This document shows, piece after piece, positions 45,239-53,803 of a stretch of 64,000 nucleotides of DNA. The stretch's first letter is position 1. Every line of letters begins with the position of its first letter. The notes under the pieces are model-generated. The model was not told where the DNA came from, made no database searches, and worked only from the letters and a program-made list of their open reading frames with translations. The position numbers and the translations under genes were made by a program. Source of the stretch: Balneola sp. (GTDB lineage Bacteria > Bacteroidota > Rhodothermia > Balneolales > Balneolaceae); the NCBI GenBank assembly GCA_017643645.1, contig JAEPNB010000002.1:1-64000 (forward strand), in the 5' to 3' direction.

Positions 45239-45777
45239 TGAAAAATATTTACAGAAATGCTCTGATGTGCGCAGTACTTTTAACGATTGCATGCTCAGGA
45301 GCGAGTGAATTAACTAACAAAAATACGCCGGCAACCAATGCTCTTTATCCATCCTGGTATGGTGCTTATGAGTTTTCATCGGATACTTCAGGCTTTTATG
45401 CCAGAGCAACAGCAGTTTCATCTGATTCAGAAACAGCAAAGTTAAGAGCTGAAAAAGAGGCGAGAGCTTTACTGGAAAGCTACATCGCTAAAGAATTAGA
45501 AGATGTAAGATCTGAACTGGAAAGAGATGGCTCAAACATAGTTAAAGAACCGAATTTTATCTTGATGCTTCGGAATGCTCATTATAAAATAGAAGAACAA
45601 GCTACAATCAAACAATCAGAATCTGTTATGAAAGAAGGTACCTACAGAGGCTTTGCAAGGGTTGAAATCGGTAAGCAGGAAGTTAAAAAGCTGATTGAAA
45701 GCGGTCTTAGTTCTAATAACAGATACCAAAGAGAGTTTACAGAGTCGGCAGGTTTCGCAGATTTTATAAAGCAATAA
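45238..45777 (+). CDS. LPP20-like lipoprotein, intact copy
   Basis: 179 residues from the ATG at 45238, which overlaps the htrA stop (TGATG). The signal sequence ends in LLTIACSGAS, a lipobox-like site with Cys at about residue 19. The mature part begins with a P-[SA]-W-Y motif (LYPSWYGAYEFSSD), followed by FYARATAVSSDSETAKLRAEKEARALLESYIA, which matches the LPP20/LPP-like family of small outer-membrane lipoproteins with P-W followed by helix-rich A/E repeats. Function unknown. Coupling to HtrA suggests an envelope stress or assembly role. A decayed duplicate lies at 46870-47408. Confidence 0.75.
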   Translation: MKNIYRNALMCAVLLTIACSGASELTNKNTPATNALYPSWYGAYEFSSDTSGFYARATAVSSDSETAKLRAEKEARALLESYIAKELEDVRSELERDGSNIVKEPNFILMLRNAHYKIEEQATIKQSESVMKEGTYRGFARVEIGKQEVKKLIESGLSSNNRYQREFTESAGFADFIKQ

Positions 45778-45778
45778 A

Positions 45779-45796
45779 ACTACATAGTTATGCAGT
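45779..45796 (+). promoter_or_regulatory. Operator palindrome, site A (ACYRC-N8-GYAGY)
   Basis: ACTACATAGTTATGCAGT: 8-bp arms with one mismatch around GT. It ends 62 bp before the start of the secreted-protein gene at 45859. A TATAAT at 45812-45817 lies 15 bp further on, so the site would overlay the -35 region of a promoter, as expected for an activator. Four related sites are at 47411, 50955, 56716 and 57399. Confidence 0.6.
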
Positions 45797-45858
45797 GAAT
45801 TGTTTTTTGGATATAATTTTATTATTAGTTATTAACTATTAATAAAATTCGGGTTACT

Positions 45859-46494
45859 ATGAAAAAATTACTCTCTCTCTTTACATTTCTTTTAGCCATC
45901 TCATTTACTGATTCTTTGCTAGGACAATATTCTAAAAGTATTACAACTGTTAAGTATAAAGACTATAATAATTTAGATGCGTATAGTTTTTATAACGATT
46001 TAAATTACTCTGAAGTGTATTCAGTCAATTTAAAAGATGATTTAAAAAGTGATCTTATACTGCTACATCCTGAAAAAGAGGATATAATATTAAACAAACT
46101 AGATATACCGGGGCATGTTTATGCCAAAAACTCAAATGATATTTATAGACCTGCAAATAATCGGAATGGTAGTATCCAGTCAGCTTTTGGCATGAGAGAC
46201 ACTTTACATCTTTCAAATATTCGTGAATCTTCTTTGGTGACCTTAAGAATTGAATATGACTCGGTAGAGGTAGCGAGTAACTATACTCAACGGCCGAAAT
46301 TTATGCCAGGAACAGATGGTTTATATCCCCAAAAAGAATCCTATTTTTATGATCGTCCCCATCCGGAAAGTAAGACTCTTTATGTCATAGAATTAGTTTT
46401 TATGAATAGACAGGAAATGAAATTTGAAATGGAAGATGATGTTCATATACATGGTCATATTTGTGATCCCAGTAAACCAGGTTGTAATAGTTAA
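45859..46494 (+). CDS. Secreted protein with C-terminal HICDPSKPGC motif, variant 1
   Basis: 211 residues. Signal peptide (LSLFTFLLAISFTDSLLGQ), then a Tyr/Asp/Asn-rich body with no family I recognise. It ends in HGHICDPSKPGCNS. The only two cysteines visible in the mature part are those of this tail, seven positions apart, so they could form a small disulfide loop. The gene occupies the variable slot of copy 1 of the tandem duplication: its upstream leader and its C-terminal codons match those of the gene at 47491, but the body does not. Operator site A and a likely TATAAT lie just upstream. It precedes the kinase/regulator genes. A secreted signal or ligand precursor is one reading; a host-range or defence factor is another. 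Confidence 0.6.
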   Translation: MKKLLSLFTFLLAISFTDSLLGQYSKSITTVKYKDYNNLDAYSFYNDLNYSEVYSVNLKDDLKSDLILLHPEKEDIILNKLDIPGHVYAKNSNDIYRPANNRNGSIQSAFGMRDTLHLSNIRESSLVTLRIEYDSVEVASNYTQRPKFMPGTDGLYPQKESYFYDRPHPESKTLYVIELVFMNRQEMKFEMEDDVHIHGHICDPSKPGCNS

Positions 46495-46509
46495 AATAGT
46501 TTTTAAAAA

Positions 46510-46642
46510 ATGGGTGGTATAAAAACAAAAATTCTTTGTTTAAAAATATGGTGTTTTTTATCCCTTCCATTGTTCGGATAGGGATTTTCTTTTTACGAAT
46601 ATTATTCCCCTGATCAATTGGGTAATTCTCACACTCAAAATT
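46510..46642 (+). pseudogene. 5' fragment of the propeller histidine kinase gene (duplication remnant)
   Basis: 133 bp with the same start, spacing (15 bp after the preceding stop) and signal-peptide region as the intact kinase at 48037. Its frame is closed by a TAG at 46579-46581 (GGATAG against GGACAG in the intact gene). At about 46643 it fuses directly to the 3' end of htrA, which marks the duplication junction. Not functional. Confidence 0.9.
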
Positions 46643-46870
46643 GGACAGCTGAATCAGTTAATCATTTCAAGAGTATATAAGTATTCAGAAGCCTGGAACC
46701 GAGGCCTTAAAAAGAATCAAAAGATAATATCTGTAGATGAAATTGAAGTTAAAGATCTCGAAAGTTTAAAAGAACTTGTCAGTGAAAATTTAAATGAGAA
46801 TAAGGCTGTAACTATTGAAGTGCTTGATGAAGACAACGCCCGTGGTTACATAGAATTGAAAGATAATTGA
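46643..46870 (+). pseudogene. 3' fragment of htrA (second PDZ-like domain, duplication remnant)
   Basis: The sequence repeats htrA from 45011 to its stop, with few differences, and encodes the same C-terminal residues (GQLNQLIISRVYKYSEAWNR to ARGYIELKDN). It has no start of its own and follows the kinase fragment. The stop again overlaps the ATG of the following lipoprotein copy (46868-46872). Confidence 0.9.
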
Positions 46871-47408
46871 TGAAATATTTTCCCGGAATAGCTTTAATGA
46901 GTATTATACTTTTAACTATTGCATGCTCAGGAGCAAGTGAAGTAACTAACAAAAACACATCAGCAAATAATGCGCTTTATCCGGCATGGTATGGTGCTAT
47001 GAGTTTTCTACAGATTCTACAAATTTTTATGCACGGGCAACAGCTATAGCCTCTGACTCAGAAACAGCAAAGTTAAGAGCAGAAAAAGAAACTCGAGCTT
47101 TGTTGGAAAGTTATATCGCATAAGAGCTTGAAGATGTACGAAAAGAACTCTCAAGAGATGGTACAAGTATTGTAAATGAATCTAATTTTATTCTGATGCT
47201 TCGTAACGCTCATTACAAAATTGAAGAACAAGCTACCCTCAATGATTTAGAATCAGCTATGAAAGAGGGAGTGTACAGAGGCTTTGCTAAAGTTGGGATT
47301 AGTAAACAGCAAGTTCGACAATTGGTTGAAAGTGGTCTTAGTTCTAACAGTAGATACCAAAGAGAGTTTACAGAGTCGGCAGGCTTCGCTGATTTTATTA
47401 CCCAATAA
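46870..47408 (+). pseudogene. Broken duplicate of the LPP20-like lipoprotein gene
   Basis: Aligned with 45238-45777 this copy has a one-base deletion near 46998 (GGTGCTATGAG against GGTGCTTATGAG) and, in the frame restored after it, an in-frame TAA at 47121-47123 (GCATAAGAG against GCTAAAGAA). The length is 539 against 540 bp, consistent with the single deletion. The N-terminal lipobox region (LLTIACSGAS) and the last 70 codons remain readable as fragments. It is therefore inactive, while the intact copy upstream probably supplies the function. Confidence 0.93.
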
Positions 47409-47410
47409 AA

Positions 47411-47428
47411 ACTACATAGTTATGTAGT
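47411..47428 (+). promoter_or_regulatory. Operator palindrome, site B (perfect inverted repeat)
   Basis: ACTACATAGTTATGTAGT: perfect 8-bp arms around GT. It lies 62 bp before the start of the variant-2 secreted-protein gene, exactly as site A does before variant 1, and the flanking leader is nearly identical between the two copies, including the TATAAT 15 bp downstream. Confidence 0.65.
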
Positions 47429-47490
47429 GAATTGTTTTTTGGATATAATTTTATTATTAGTTACTAACTATTAATAAAATTCGGGTTACT

Positions 47491-48021
47491 ATGAAAAAAG
47501 GGGATAAATCGATTGTGATTCTTGCAGCTATTTCTATAATAGTGATAGGAGCAAGTTTAACTCTAATTTTTAATTCAGCTTTAAAGAGAGGGGTTCAATA
47601 TACTGAAAAAACTGACTTTGAACTTTATCATGAATTCAGTGACACTCTTGAGGTTTTTGTAAAATCAGAAAATAAACCACTGAGAGGTGCTTTCTGCAAA
47701 AAGATATTTTGTGGTGAAGATGATTTTATCTCAGAATTACCTAGCTCATCTGAAAAAGATAAAACAGAAGTAAGTAATTTCAAATCAGGTGACCGTTTGG
47801 TTATCAGAAGAATGAAATTAGGTAGAGATACTTTAGGGTTAGCACTAAGTTTGTCATCAAAAAAGTATACCATAGTTGCTCCTTTAACATATACAGAATA
47901 TTATCCTGATTATCTCGAACTGGTAATTCAAGTAGACGGATTAATCACTAAGCCTGAAATTTCACCATTACATGTTACTGGACACATTTGTGATCCCAGT
48001 AAACCAGGTTGTGACAGCTAA
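47491..48021 (+). CDS. Exported protein with C-terminal HICDPSKPGC motif, variant 2
   Basis: 176 residues. The N-terminus has one membrane segment (IVILAAISIIVIGASLTLIF) that may be a signal anchor. The body has a cysteine pair (FCKKIFC, about 68-74) and no family I recognise. It ends in VTGHICDPSKPGCDS, the same tail as variant 1. Codons of this tail are identical or nearly so in DNA, while the preceding body does not align convincingly. The stop is 15 bp before the intact kinase start, with AGGAG between, so this gene and the kinase are probably co-transcribed. Its place and operator suggest it belongs to the signalling circuit, but its function is unknown. Confidence 0.6.
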   Translation: MKKGDKSIVILAAISIIVIGASLTLIFNSALKRGVQYTEKTDFELYHEFSDTLEVFVKSENKPLRGAFCKKIFCGEDDFISELPSSSEKDKTEVSNFKSGDRLVIRRMKLGRDTLGLALSLSSKKYTIVAPLTYTEYYPDYLELVIQVDGLITKPEISPLHVTGHICDPSKPGCDS

Positions 48022-48036
48022 AGGAGCTTCTTAAAA

Positions 48037-50952
48037 ATGGGTGATATAAAAACAAAATATCTTTGTTTACTAATATCGTTCCTTTTATCCCTTCCGTTGT
48101 TCGGACAGGGATTTTCTTTTTACGAATATTTCTCTCCTGAAGATTTATCTAATTCACACCCACAGAATTGGGCGGCAATACAGGATACAAATGGATATGT
48201 ATTTATTGCAAATGGCTCAGGTTATCTAGTTAACGATGGAAATAATTGGTTAGCAGGTCACATAGGGGAGACTGGTAGAGGAACTTCATTTTTTGTTTCT
48301 TCAACCGGTATGTTTTATGCGAATGGGCATTCGGATTTCGGAAAACTAGTACCTGATAGTTCGAACAGAATAATTTATAAATCAATTTCATCTACTCACT
48401 ATTCAGAGGCGCAATACATCCCCATTATTTGGGATGCCTATGAGATTAATGGAAAGATTTATAACCGACACAACTACGGAATTGTAAAGTATGACCCTTT
48501 TAGTGGTACAGTGAAAGATTATACCTTTAAAGCTAACCAAGATATTTTATGGGGCTCGTTTCAATCTAATAAAGATATTTTTGTTGATTCAAATGATGGA
48601 TTATGGATGTTTAGAGATTCTGTCTATACATTGATGAAAAGTCTCAAAGAATTAAAGAATGAGCGCCTAGCCTTTTCTGAGAGATTGAATTCACAAGAGA
48701 CACTTCTCGGTATTTGGAGAGGTTCTAAAAGATCTAAGGAAAAAAGTATATATATTTTTAGAAATGGAGTGGCCAAAGTATTTGAAACAGAAGCTGATGA
48801 GTATCTTAGTTTAAACATTTCTTATAAAGCTACAACTCTGAAAGATGGAACCATTGTGATAGCAACACTAACAGGTGGTATTGTCTTTTTAGAACAGAAT
48901 GGATCATTAAAAAAGATTTTTACGGAAAATAATGGATTAGAAATCAACGAGGTCTATAACCTTTATGTAGATCATGAAAACCAACTCTGGATTACACTTT
49001 CTAGTGGTGTTCAAAAGCTGGACTTAAACGAATCACTTCGAAATTATAATGAAGTGCATGGCTTGGTAGGCACTATCGAAGATATTATTTTAATTGAGAA
49101 TACTGTATGGGCAATATCAGGATCAGGTATTTTTAAAAGTTATACTTTATCGCCTGAAAATACATTAGGCTTTACTCATTTTGATAATCCTAATGGATTA
49201 CCAATGAATGGTTTGTTCTCAATTAATAAAATTCCTTATACATACGGCGATTCTGGAATATTTGAATTATCGAATGAAGGGATAAAAAAGCAAATATTTA
49301 ATGAACCTGTTAATAGTACTGTATTTGACAAATCTTCAAATACAGTACTATTAATAGGCAAAAGTAAAACTTTCGAATTCGACGGCTCATCGATTATCGA
49401 AAAATCAGCCAATATAGAAGTTACAGGCTATTACTCAGCTTTGTATGAAAATAGTCTTTTTATAATGTCTTCATCTTCAAATCAGGTTTTTAGGCTAGAA
49501 AAAGATTCTTTAATAGAAATTCCTATCCAAAAAAATCCTGATGGAAGAATCAATCTGAATCATATTGGGGTCATTGATAATAAATTGTACATAGGGGTTG
49601 ATGGAACAGAAACAAATAATGGATTATTTGTATTTAATAAGTCCAAAAACCTGTTCGAGAGAGATTATAATTTTGGCAAGAATACACCTTTATATTCTAA
49701 ACAAGTGTTTACCTTTCAACAATGTGAAAATGGAGACATCTGGTTTAGCTCAGATAATAAAGTTATAAAAGCCACCAAAAATAAATCTGATTGGAATTTA
49801 GTTGGTAAATTTTACAGAAAAGTTTCTGAATTGAAAGCCTATTCTTTTGAATGTACGAAAAGTGGTGTTTGGATAGGGGGGAATAAGAGCATTACATTCA
49901 TTAATAATGATTTCTCGTTAGATTCAGTAAATTTCAAAACCAATATTACCGGAATGTATGTAGAGCGTGACTCCCTTGTATTCGGAGGTTATGGAGAACC
50001 TGTGAATCCAATTGTCCTTCCATTCAGGGATAATGAACTCCGTTTTAACTATGCAGCAGCTAGTTATATAGATCCTGAACTAAATACATATCAATATAAA
50101 TTGGATGGTTTTGATGATGACTGGAGTGAATGGAGTCTTGAAACTCAAAAAGATTATACAAACCTAAGTGAAGGAGAGTATGTCTTTAAGGTCAAAAGCC
50201 GAAACGTATATGAGGCAGATGGTGAAATGGATACTATTACCTTTACCATTTTACCGCCCTGGTACAGAACCTGGTGGGCGTATTTGTTATATGTGGTTGT
50301 GATAGCGGGAATTTTATATGGCCTTTATAAGATCAGAATAAATCAAATCTTAAAAATTCAGGGAGTTCGGAACAGAATTGCCGATGATCTGCATGATGAT
50401 CTGTCCGGGACATTAATTGGTATCAGTAACTTTGCTAAAGCGATCACAAAAAATCCTGATAAAGATACCCGGGAACGATTTATCGGGTTAATTGAAAAAA
50501 GTGCCGATGAAGCCAAAGAAAAGATCAGTGATATTGTATGGACTATCAACCCAACCCATGATGAGTGGACTAATTTCTTAACCAAATGTCGCCGTCACGC
50601 CTCAGATATTTTTGAAGCTCAGAACATAGAATACGCTCTGGAAATGGATGAAAATATTCCGGGTCAGCTAGAAATGGAACTCAGAAAAAATCTTTGGCTT
50701 ATATTTAAGGAAATTGTTACAAATATCATTAAACATGCAGAAGCAGAATATGTACTTATTCGTTTTGCAACAGAATCAGGAAAACTGAATATTACCATCA
50801 GAGACAAAGGAAAAGGATTTGATATAAATGCTCTTAAAAGCGGAAACGGAATAAATAATATCAAAAAAAGGGTAGAAACCATTAAAGGAAAGGTGAAGCT
50901 TGAGTCAACACCTTCTGAAGGTACTATATGGAATATTGAAGTTCCGGTGTAA
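48037..50952 (+). CDS. Sensor histidine kinase with periplasmic beta-propeller and Y_Y_Y domain (HK1)
   Basis: 971 residues. Signal peptide (YLCLLISFLLSLPLFGQ), then a long periplasmic region of propeller-type repeats (about 25-650, for example NLYVDHENQLWITLSSGVQKLD) and a Y_Y_Y domain (about 657-740, YQYKLDGFDDDWSEWS). One membrane helix (WAYLLYVVVIAGILYGLYKI, about 746-765) leads to a HisKA_3-type transmitter: phosphoacceptor H786 in DDLHDDLSGTLIG, then an N box (IFKEIVTNIIKHAEA) and G boxes (IRDKGKGFD; NGINNIKKR). Such kinases sense periplasmic ligands and phosphorylate LuxR-type regulators. The gene directly follows the variant-2 secreted protein (15 bp) and precedes its probable partner regulator by 67 bp. 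Confidence 0.92.
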   Translation: MGDIKTKYLCLLISFLLSLPLFGQGFSFYEYFSPEDLSNSHPQNWAAIQDTNGYVFIANGSGYLVNDGNNWLAGHIGETGRGTSFFVSSTGMFYANGHSDFGKLVPDSSNRIIYKSISSTHYSEAQYIPIIWDAYEINGKIYNRHNYGIVKYDPFSGTVKDYTFKANQDILWGSFQSNKDIFVDSNDGLWMFRDSVYTLMKSLKELKNERLAFSERLNSQETLLGIWRGSKRSKEKSIYIFRNGVAKVFETEADEYLSLNISYKATTLKDGTIVIATLTGGIVFLEQNGSLKKIFTENNGLEINEVYNLYVDHENQLWITLSSGVQKLDLNESLRNYNEVHGLVGTIEDIILIENTVWAISGSGIFKSYTLSPENTLGFTHFDNPNGLPMNGLFSINKIPYTYGDSGIFELSNEGIKKQIFNEPVNSTVFDKSSNTVLLIGKSKTFEFDGSSIIEKSANIEVTGYYSALYENSLFIMSSSSNQVFRLEKDSLIEIPIQKNPDGRINLNHIGVIDNKLYIGVDGTETNNGLFVFNKSKNLFERDYNFGKNTPLYSKQVFTFQQCENGDIWFSSDNKVIKATKNKSDWNLVGKFYRKVSELKAYSFECTKSGVWIGGNKSITFINNDFSLDSVNFKTNITGMYVERDSLVFGGYGEPVNPIVLPFRDNELRFNYAAASYIDPELNTYQYKLDGFDDDWSEWSLETQKDYTNLSEGEYVFKVKSRNVYEADGEMDTITFTILPPWYRTWWAYLLYVVVIAGILYGLYKIRINQILKIQGVRNRIADDLHDDLSGTLIGISNFAKAITKNPDKDTRERFIGLIEKSADEAKEKISDIVWTINPTHDEWTNFLTKCRRHASDIFEAQNIEYALEMDENIPGQLEMELRKNLWLIFKEIVTNIIKHAEAEYVLIRFATESGKLNITIRDKGKGFDINALKSGNGINNIKKRVETIKGKVKLESTPSEGTIWNIEVPV

Positions 50953-50954
50953 GT

Positions 50955-50972
50955 ACCACATCATCATGTAGC
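50955..50972 (+). promoter_or_regulatory. Operator palindrome, site C
   Basis: ACCACATCATCATGTAGC keeps the ACYRC-N8-GYAGY layout with internal ACAT/ATGT pairing. It starts 2 bp after the HK1 stop and ends 47 bp before the start of the regulator at 51020, which may therefore have its own promoter and regulate itself. Confidence 0.5.
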
Positions 50973-51019
50973 TCAATACTGATCACGTTTAGATATATTG
51001 AATTAAAAACTAATCAGAT

Positions 51020-51661
51020 ATGGAAAAAATTATCAAGGTAGGGATAGTAGAAGACAATCCTTATATGAGAGAAGGTTGGGAGACGTTCATTGATCTGGAG
51101 AAGGATATGTGCGTAATCGGAAGCTTTGAATCATTTGAAGACGCGTGGGAATCAGAAGACCTGCATAAATGTGATCTTATCATAATGGATATAGAATTAC
51201 CGGGCGCATCAGGTATTGAGGCTGTAGAAAAAATTAAGAGTGAAGGTTTGAACTCTGAAATAATAATGGCTACGGTTTTTGATGATGATGAAAATATATT
51301 TAACGCAGTGAAAGCAGGAGCTGTGGGCTATTTATTAAAAAAGACTTCACCCGAAGATATGGTTAAAGCTATAAGGCAGGCATTTAAAGGAGGCTCACCA
51401 ATGACTCCGAATATTGCCAGAAAAGTGATCAGAACCTTCCACATAAAATCTCTTCCGCCCGATAAACAATTATCAGAAAGGGAACTGGAAATACTTCGTG
51501 AACTGGCTACAGGAAGGTCTTACGCTGAAATCGGAAAAAAAATCTTTTTATCAGTGGATGGAGTCCGCCATCATATCAGAGGCATTTACAAAAAGCTGGA
51601 AGTGAACTCCAGAACCGAAGCTGTTACCAAAGGCATCAACCGAAACCTTATTGCAGTTTGA
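51020..51661 (+). CDS. LuxR/NarL-family response regulator (RR1)
   Basis: 213 residues. Receiver domain with acidic pair E11-D12, phosphoacceptor D57 (LIIMDIELPGASG), T in ATVF and K in LLKKTSPED. A LuxR-type helix-turn-helix ends the protein (LSERELEILRELATGRSYAEIGKKIFLSVDGVRHHIRGIYKKL). It should bind inverted-repeat DNA when phosphorylated, probably by HK1, its neighbour. RR2 at 56766 is a paralogue with nearly the same recognition helix (IFLSVDGVR[HY]HIR), so both may bind the same sites. Confidence 0.93.
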   Translation: MEKIIKVGIVEDNPYMREGWETFIDLEKDMCVIGSFESFEDAWESEDLHKCDLIIMDIELPGASGIEAVEKIKSEGLNSEIIMATVFDDDENIFNAVKAGAVGYLLKKTSPEDMVKAIRQAFKGGSPMTPNIARKVIRTFHIKSLPPDKQLSERELEILRELATGRSYAEIGKKIFLSVDGVRHHIRGIYKKLEVNSRTEAVTKGINRNLIAV

Positions 51662-51757
51662 AGTTTCAGGGTTAATCACATAAAAGCTGAAAATATCATT
51701 TCCTTTTAGTATTCTATTTCTAGTTAAAAATCTAGGACAATTTTTAGGATATTTGGT

Positions 51758-53740
51758 ATGATAAGATTGATTGTGGGCATCATTCTTAGTTCAATTACTA
51801 TTGGGCTAAATGCGCAACAGAGAATGACAAGGCCTCCATCTCCTCAGGAGTTATATTTACAACTTCAGGAAAGTTTAAACTCTACGGATTCCCCTGATTC
51901 TATAATTGAAATATACACAACTTATGCATTACAGAATTTAAGACGCAATCCGGATACCACAGAAGCTGTTTTAAAGAGAATGAATGAAATGAATGGGTTA
52001 CCTGAATTAAAGTTAGGTGCTCATTCAGACCTGATCAGAGCTGAACTACTTTCCCGACCATATCCTGATTCTGCATTGAAATATGTACACTCTTCCATTC
52101 GAAAGTTTCAACAGCTGGACAACTTAAAACCGACCGTAGGTATTCTGAATCTTGAATCCAGAATCCATTCTCAACTAAATAATTACCTGGAAGCTGAAGA
52201 AACTTTGATTCAGGCCATTGAAATTGCACGAAGTGAAGAGGTTAATTCCAGTAACGAAGAAATTAACAACCTTTTAAACCGGCTGGCAGACATGTACATG
52301 CGGGTTGGAGCAACTGAAATCGCAGTTCAAAGATATCAGCAGATGTTGGAAATAGAGACATCTAAAGAAAGAGAATGCAGGATTCGGATAAATATCAGTA
52401 ATGCATTTAAATCTGATAATAGAATGGAAGAGGCCAAACTATACCTTGAACCTTGCTTAGATGAAACAAGTATCGCTCTCCCTGTTCAAATCGCTGTCAT
52501 AAAAAGTTACTCTGATCTGGAAAAGAACCTGGGTAATTATGATGAAAGACTTTTTTATATCAAAAAAGCGGTATCTCTTCAGGAACAGACCTCATATAGG
52601 GATCTAACTGCTTATTTATTTCTGGCTGAAGCTTATTTTGATAAACAAGAATATTTCAAATCAGATTCTGTTTTACAGCTAGTGGGTGACAGAGAGTTAC
52701 AACGGGTTCAGCCATTTACTCAATTCCATATCCATTTTTTAAAAGCTAAATTGCTTCACCAAGCAAATAAATTTGATGAAGCTCTTGCAGTATTAGACCA
52801 AGCACTGAGAATACTTGAACGGCTCCCTGAAACTCCTCTTGAAATCGACGTTTACACACTTCAAGCTCAAATATATAGCGAGTTGGGTGATTATAAAAAG
52901 GCGTATGATATTACTAAAACCAGCGAAACAGTCAGTGATATACTTAAAGAAAGAATGGATGCGAGAGAAGAAGCCAATTCTAAAGTGCGTTTTCAAATGA
53001 GGGCAAAGAATCAGGAATTAGCTGATGTTACAAGCGAGTTGGGTACAGTGAAGACCAGAAATGCTGTTATCATTATTCTGCTAGTGTTACTGTCATCATA
53101 TATATTATATCGCTTCAGGGTTCATTTTTTACTTAAGGAAGAACGTACAAGAAACAAGATTGCAAGAGATTTGCATGATGATTTAAGTGCAACATTAAGT
53201 AGTATCAGCTTTTTTAGTGAAGCAGCTAAAAGAGAAGATTCCAATGGCCCCAACAGATTTCTTCAGAGAATTGATGAAAGTGCTGTTGAAGCCAAAGAAA
53301 AGATCAATGATATAATATGGGCTATAGATCCGGGTAATGACGATTGGGAATCATTCCTCACAAAATGTAAGCGGTTCTCAGCAGAAATGTTCGAAAGCAA
53401 AAATATAGCTTACAAAATAGACATCGATGCAAAAGCCGAAATACCCATCAATATCAAAGCCAGAAAAGACCTGTGGCTGATATTTAAGGAAATAATAACA
53501 AATTTGGTTCGTCATTCTGAATCTTCGAATGCAAAAGTGGTCCTAAAGTCAACTAAAGAGAGTTTTATACTTACAGTTGAAGAAGATGGCATTGGATTTG
53601 ATACACAAAAAAATTATAAAGGAAACGGGTTGACCAATATTAAAAAAAGAGTATCATCCATAAGTGAAAGTGGTAATTTAATTCTGGAATCTGAACCGAA
53701 AGAAGGAACCAGATGGGAATTGACTTTATACTCAAAGTGA
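51758..53740 (+). CDS. TPR-containing sensor histidine kinase (HK2)
   Basis: 660 residues. Signal peptide (IVGIILSSITIGLNAQQ), then about 400 residues of helical, TPR-like repeats in the periplasm (for example AVLDQALRILERLP; SELGDYKKAYDITK), a coiled-coil stretch, one membrane helix (AVIIILLVLLSSYILYRF, about 435-453), and a HisKA_3 transmitter with H473 in RDLHDDLSATLSSISFFSEA. The catalytic domain has N and G boxes (LIFKEIITNLVRHSES; EEDGIGFD). The transmitter is much closer to that of HK3 than to HK1. No regulator gene follows it directly; the next gene is HK3. It may feed RR1 or RR2. Confidence 0.9.
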   Translation: MIRLIVGIILSSITIGLNAQQRMTRPPSPQELYLQLQESLNSTDSPDSIIEIYTTYALQNLRRNPDTTEAVLKRMNEMNGLPELKLGAHSDLIRAELLSRPYPDSALKYVHSSIRKFQQLDNLKPTVGILNLESRIHSQLNNYLEAEETLIQAIEIARSEEVNSSNEEINNLLNRLADMYMRVGATEIAVQRYQQMLEIETSKERECRIRINISNAFKSDNRMEEAKLYLEPCLDETSIALPVQIAVIKSYSDLEKNLGNYDERLFYIKKAVSLQEQTSYRDLTAYLFLAEAYFDKQEYFKSDSVLQLVGDRELQRVQPFTQFHIHFLKAKLLHQANKFDEALAVLDQALRILERLPETPLEIDVYTLQAQIYSELGDYKKAYDITKTSETVSDILKERMDAREEANSKVRFQMRAKNQELADVTSELGTVKTRNAVIIILLVLLSSYILYRFRVHFLLKEERTRNKIARDLHDDLSATLSSISFFSEAAKREDSNGPNRFLQRIDESAVEAKEKINDIIWAIDPGNDDWESFLTKCKRFSAEMFESKNIAYKIDIDAKAEIPINIKARKDLWLIFKEIITNLVRHSESSNAKVVLKSTKESFILTVEEDGIGFDTQKNYKGNGLTNIKKRVSSISESGNLILESEPKEGTRWELTLYSK

Positions 53741-53803
53741 AAGCGATTCAAAGTTTTTTCCTGCAGTTTTTTTTAATTAAGATCAATAATTAATAGGCCT
53801 TAT

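Larger units (their letters stand above)
45011..46642 (+). repeat. Tandem duplication, copy 1 (1632 bp)
   Basis: The segment runs from inside the 3' end of htrA through the lipoprotein gene, the leader, the secreted-protein gene and the first ~133 bp of a kinase gene. It repeats directly as copy 2 from 46643. The offset is 1632 bp at the htrA segment, the lipoprotein start and the secreted-protein start, 1631 at the lipoprotein stop, and 1527 in the kinase part. The change to 1527 reflects the different lengths of the secreted-protein genes (636 and 531 bp). Confidence 0.93.
46643..48170 (+). repeat. Tandem duplication, copy 2
   Basis: The second copy of the 45011-46642 unit. It contains the htrA 3' fragment, a broken lipoprotein gene, the leader with operator site B, the variant-2 secreted protein and the start of the intact kinase. 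Lipoprotein and leader stretches stay closely similar between copies, whereas the secreted-protein body differs almost completely. Confidence 0.93.

Noticed and set aside
45800-45817. TTGTTT and TATAAT as a standard sigma70 pair
   Set aside because: The gap is only 6 bp; the TATAAT may be a -10, but the -35 region is instead covered by the palindrome.
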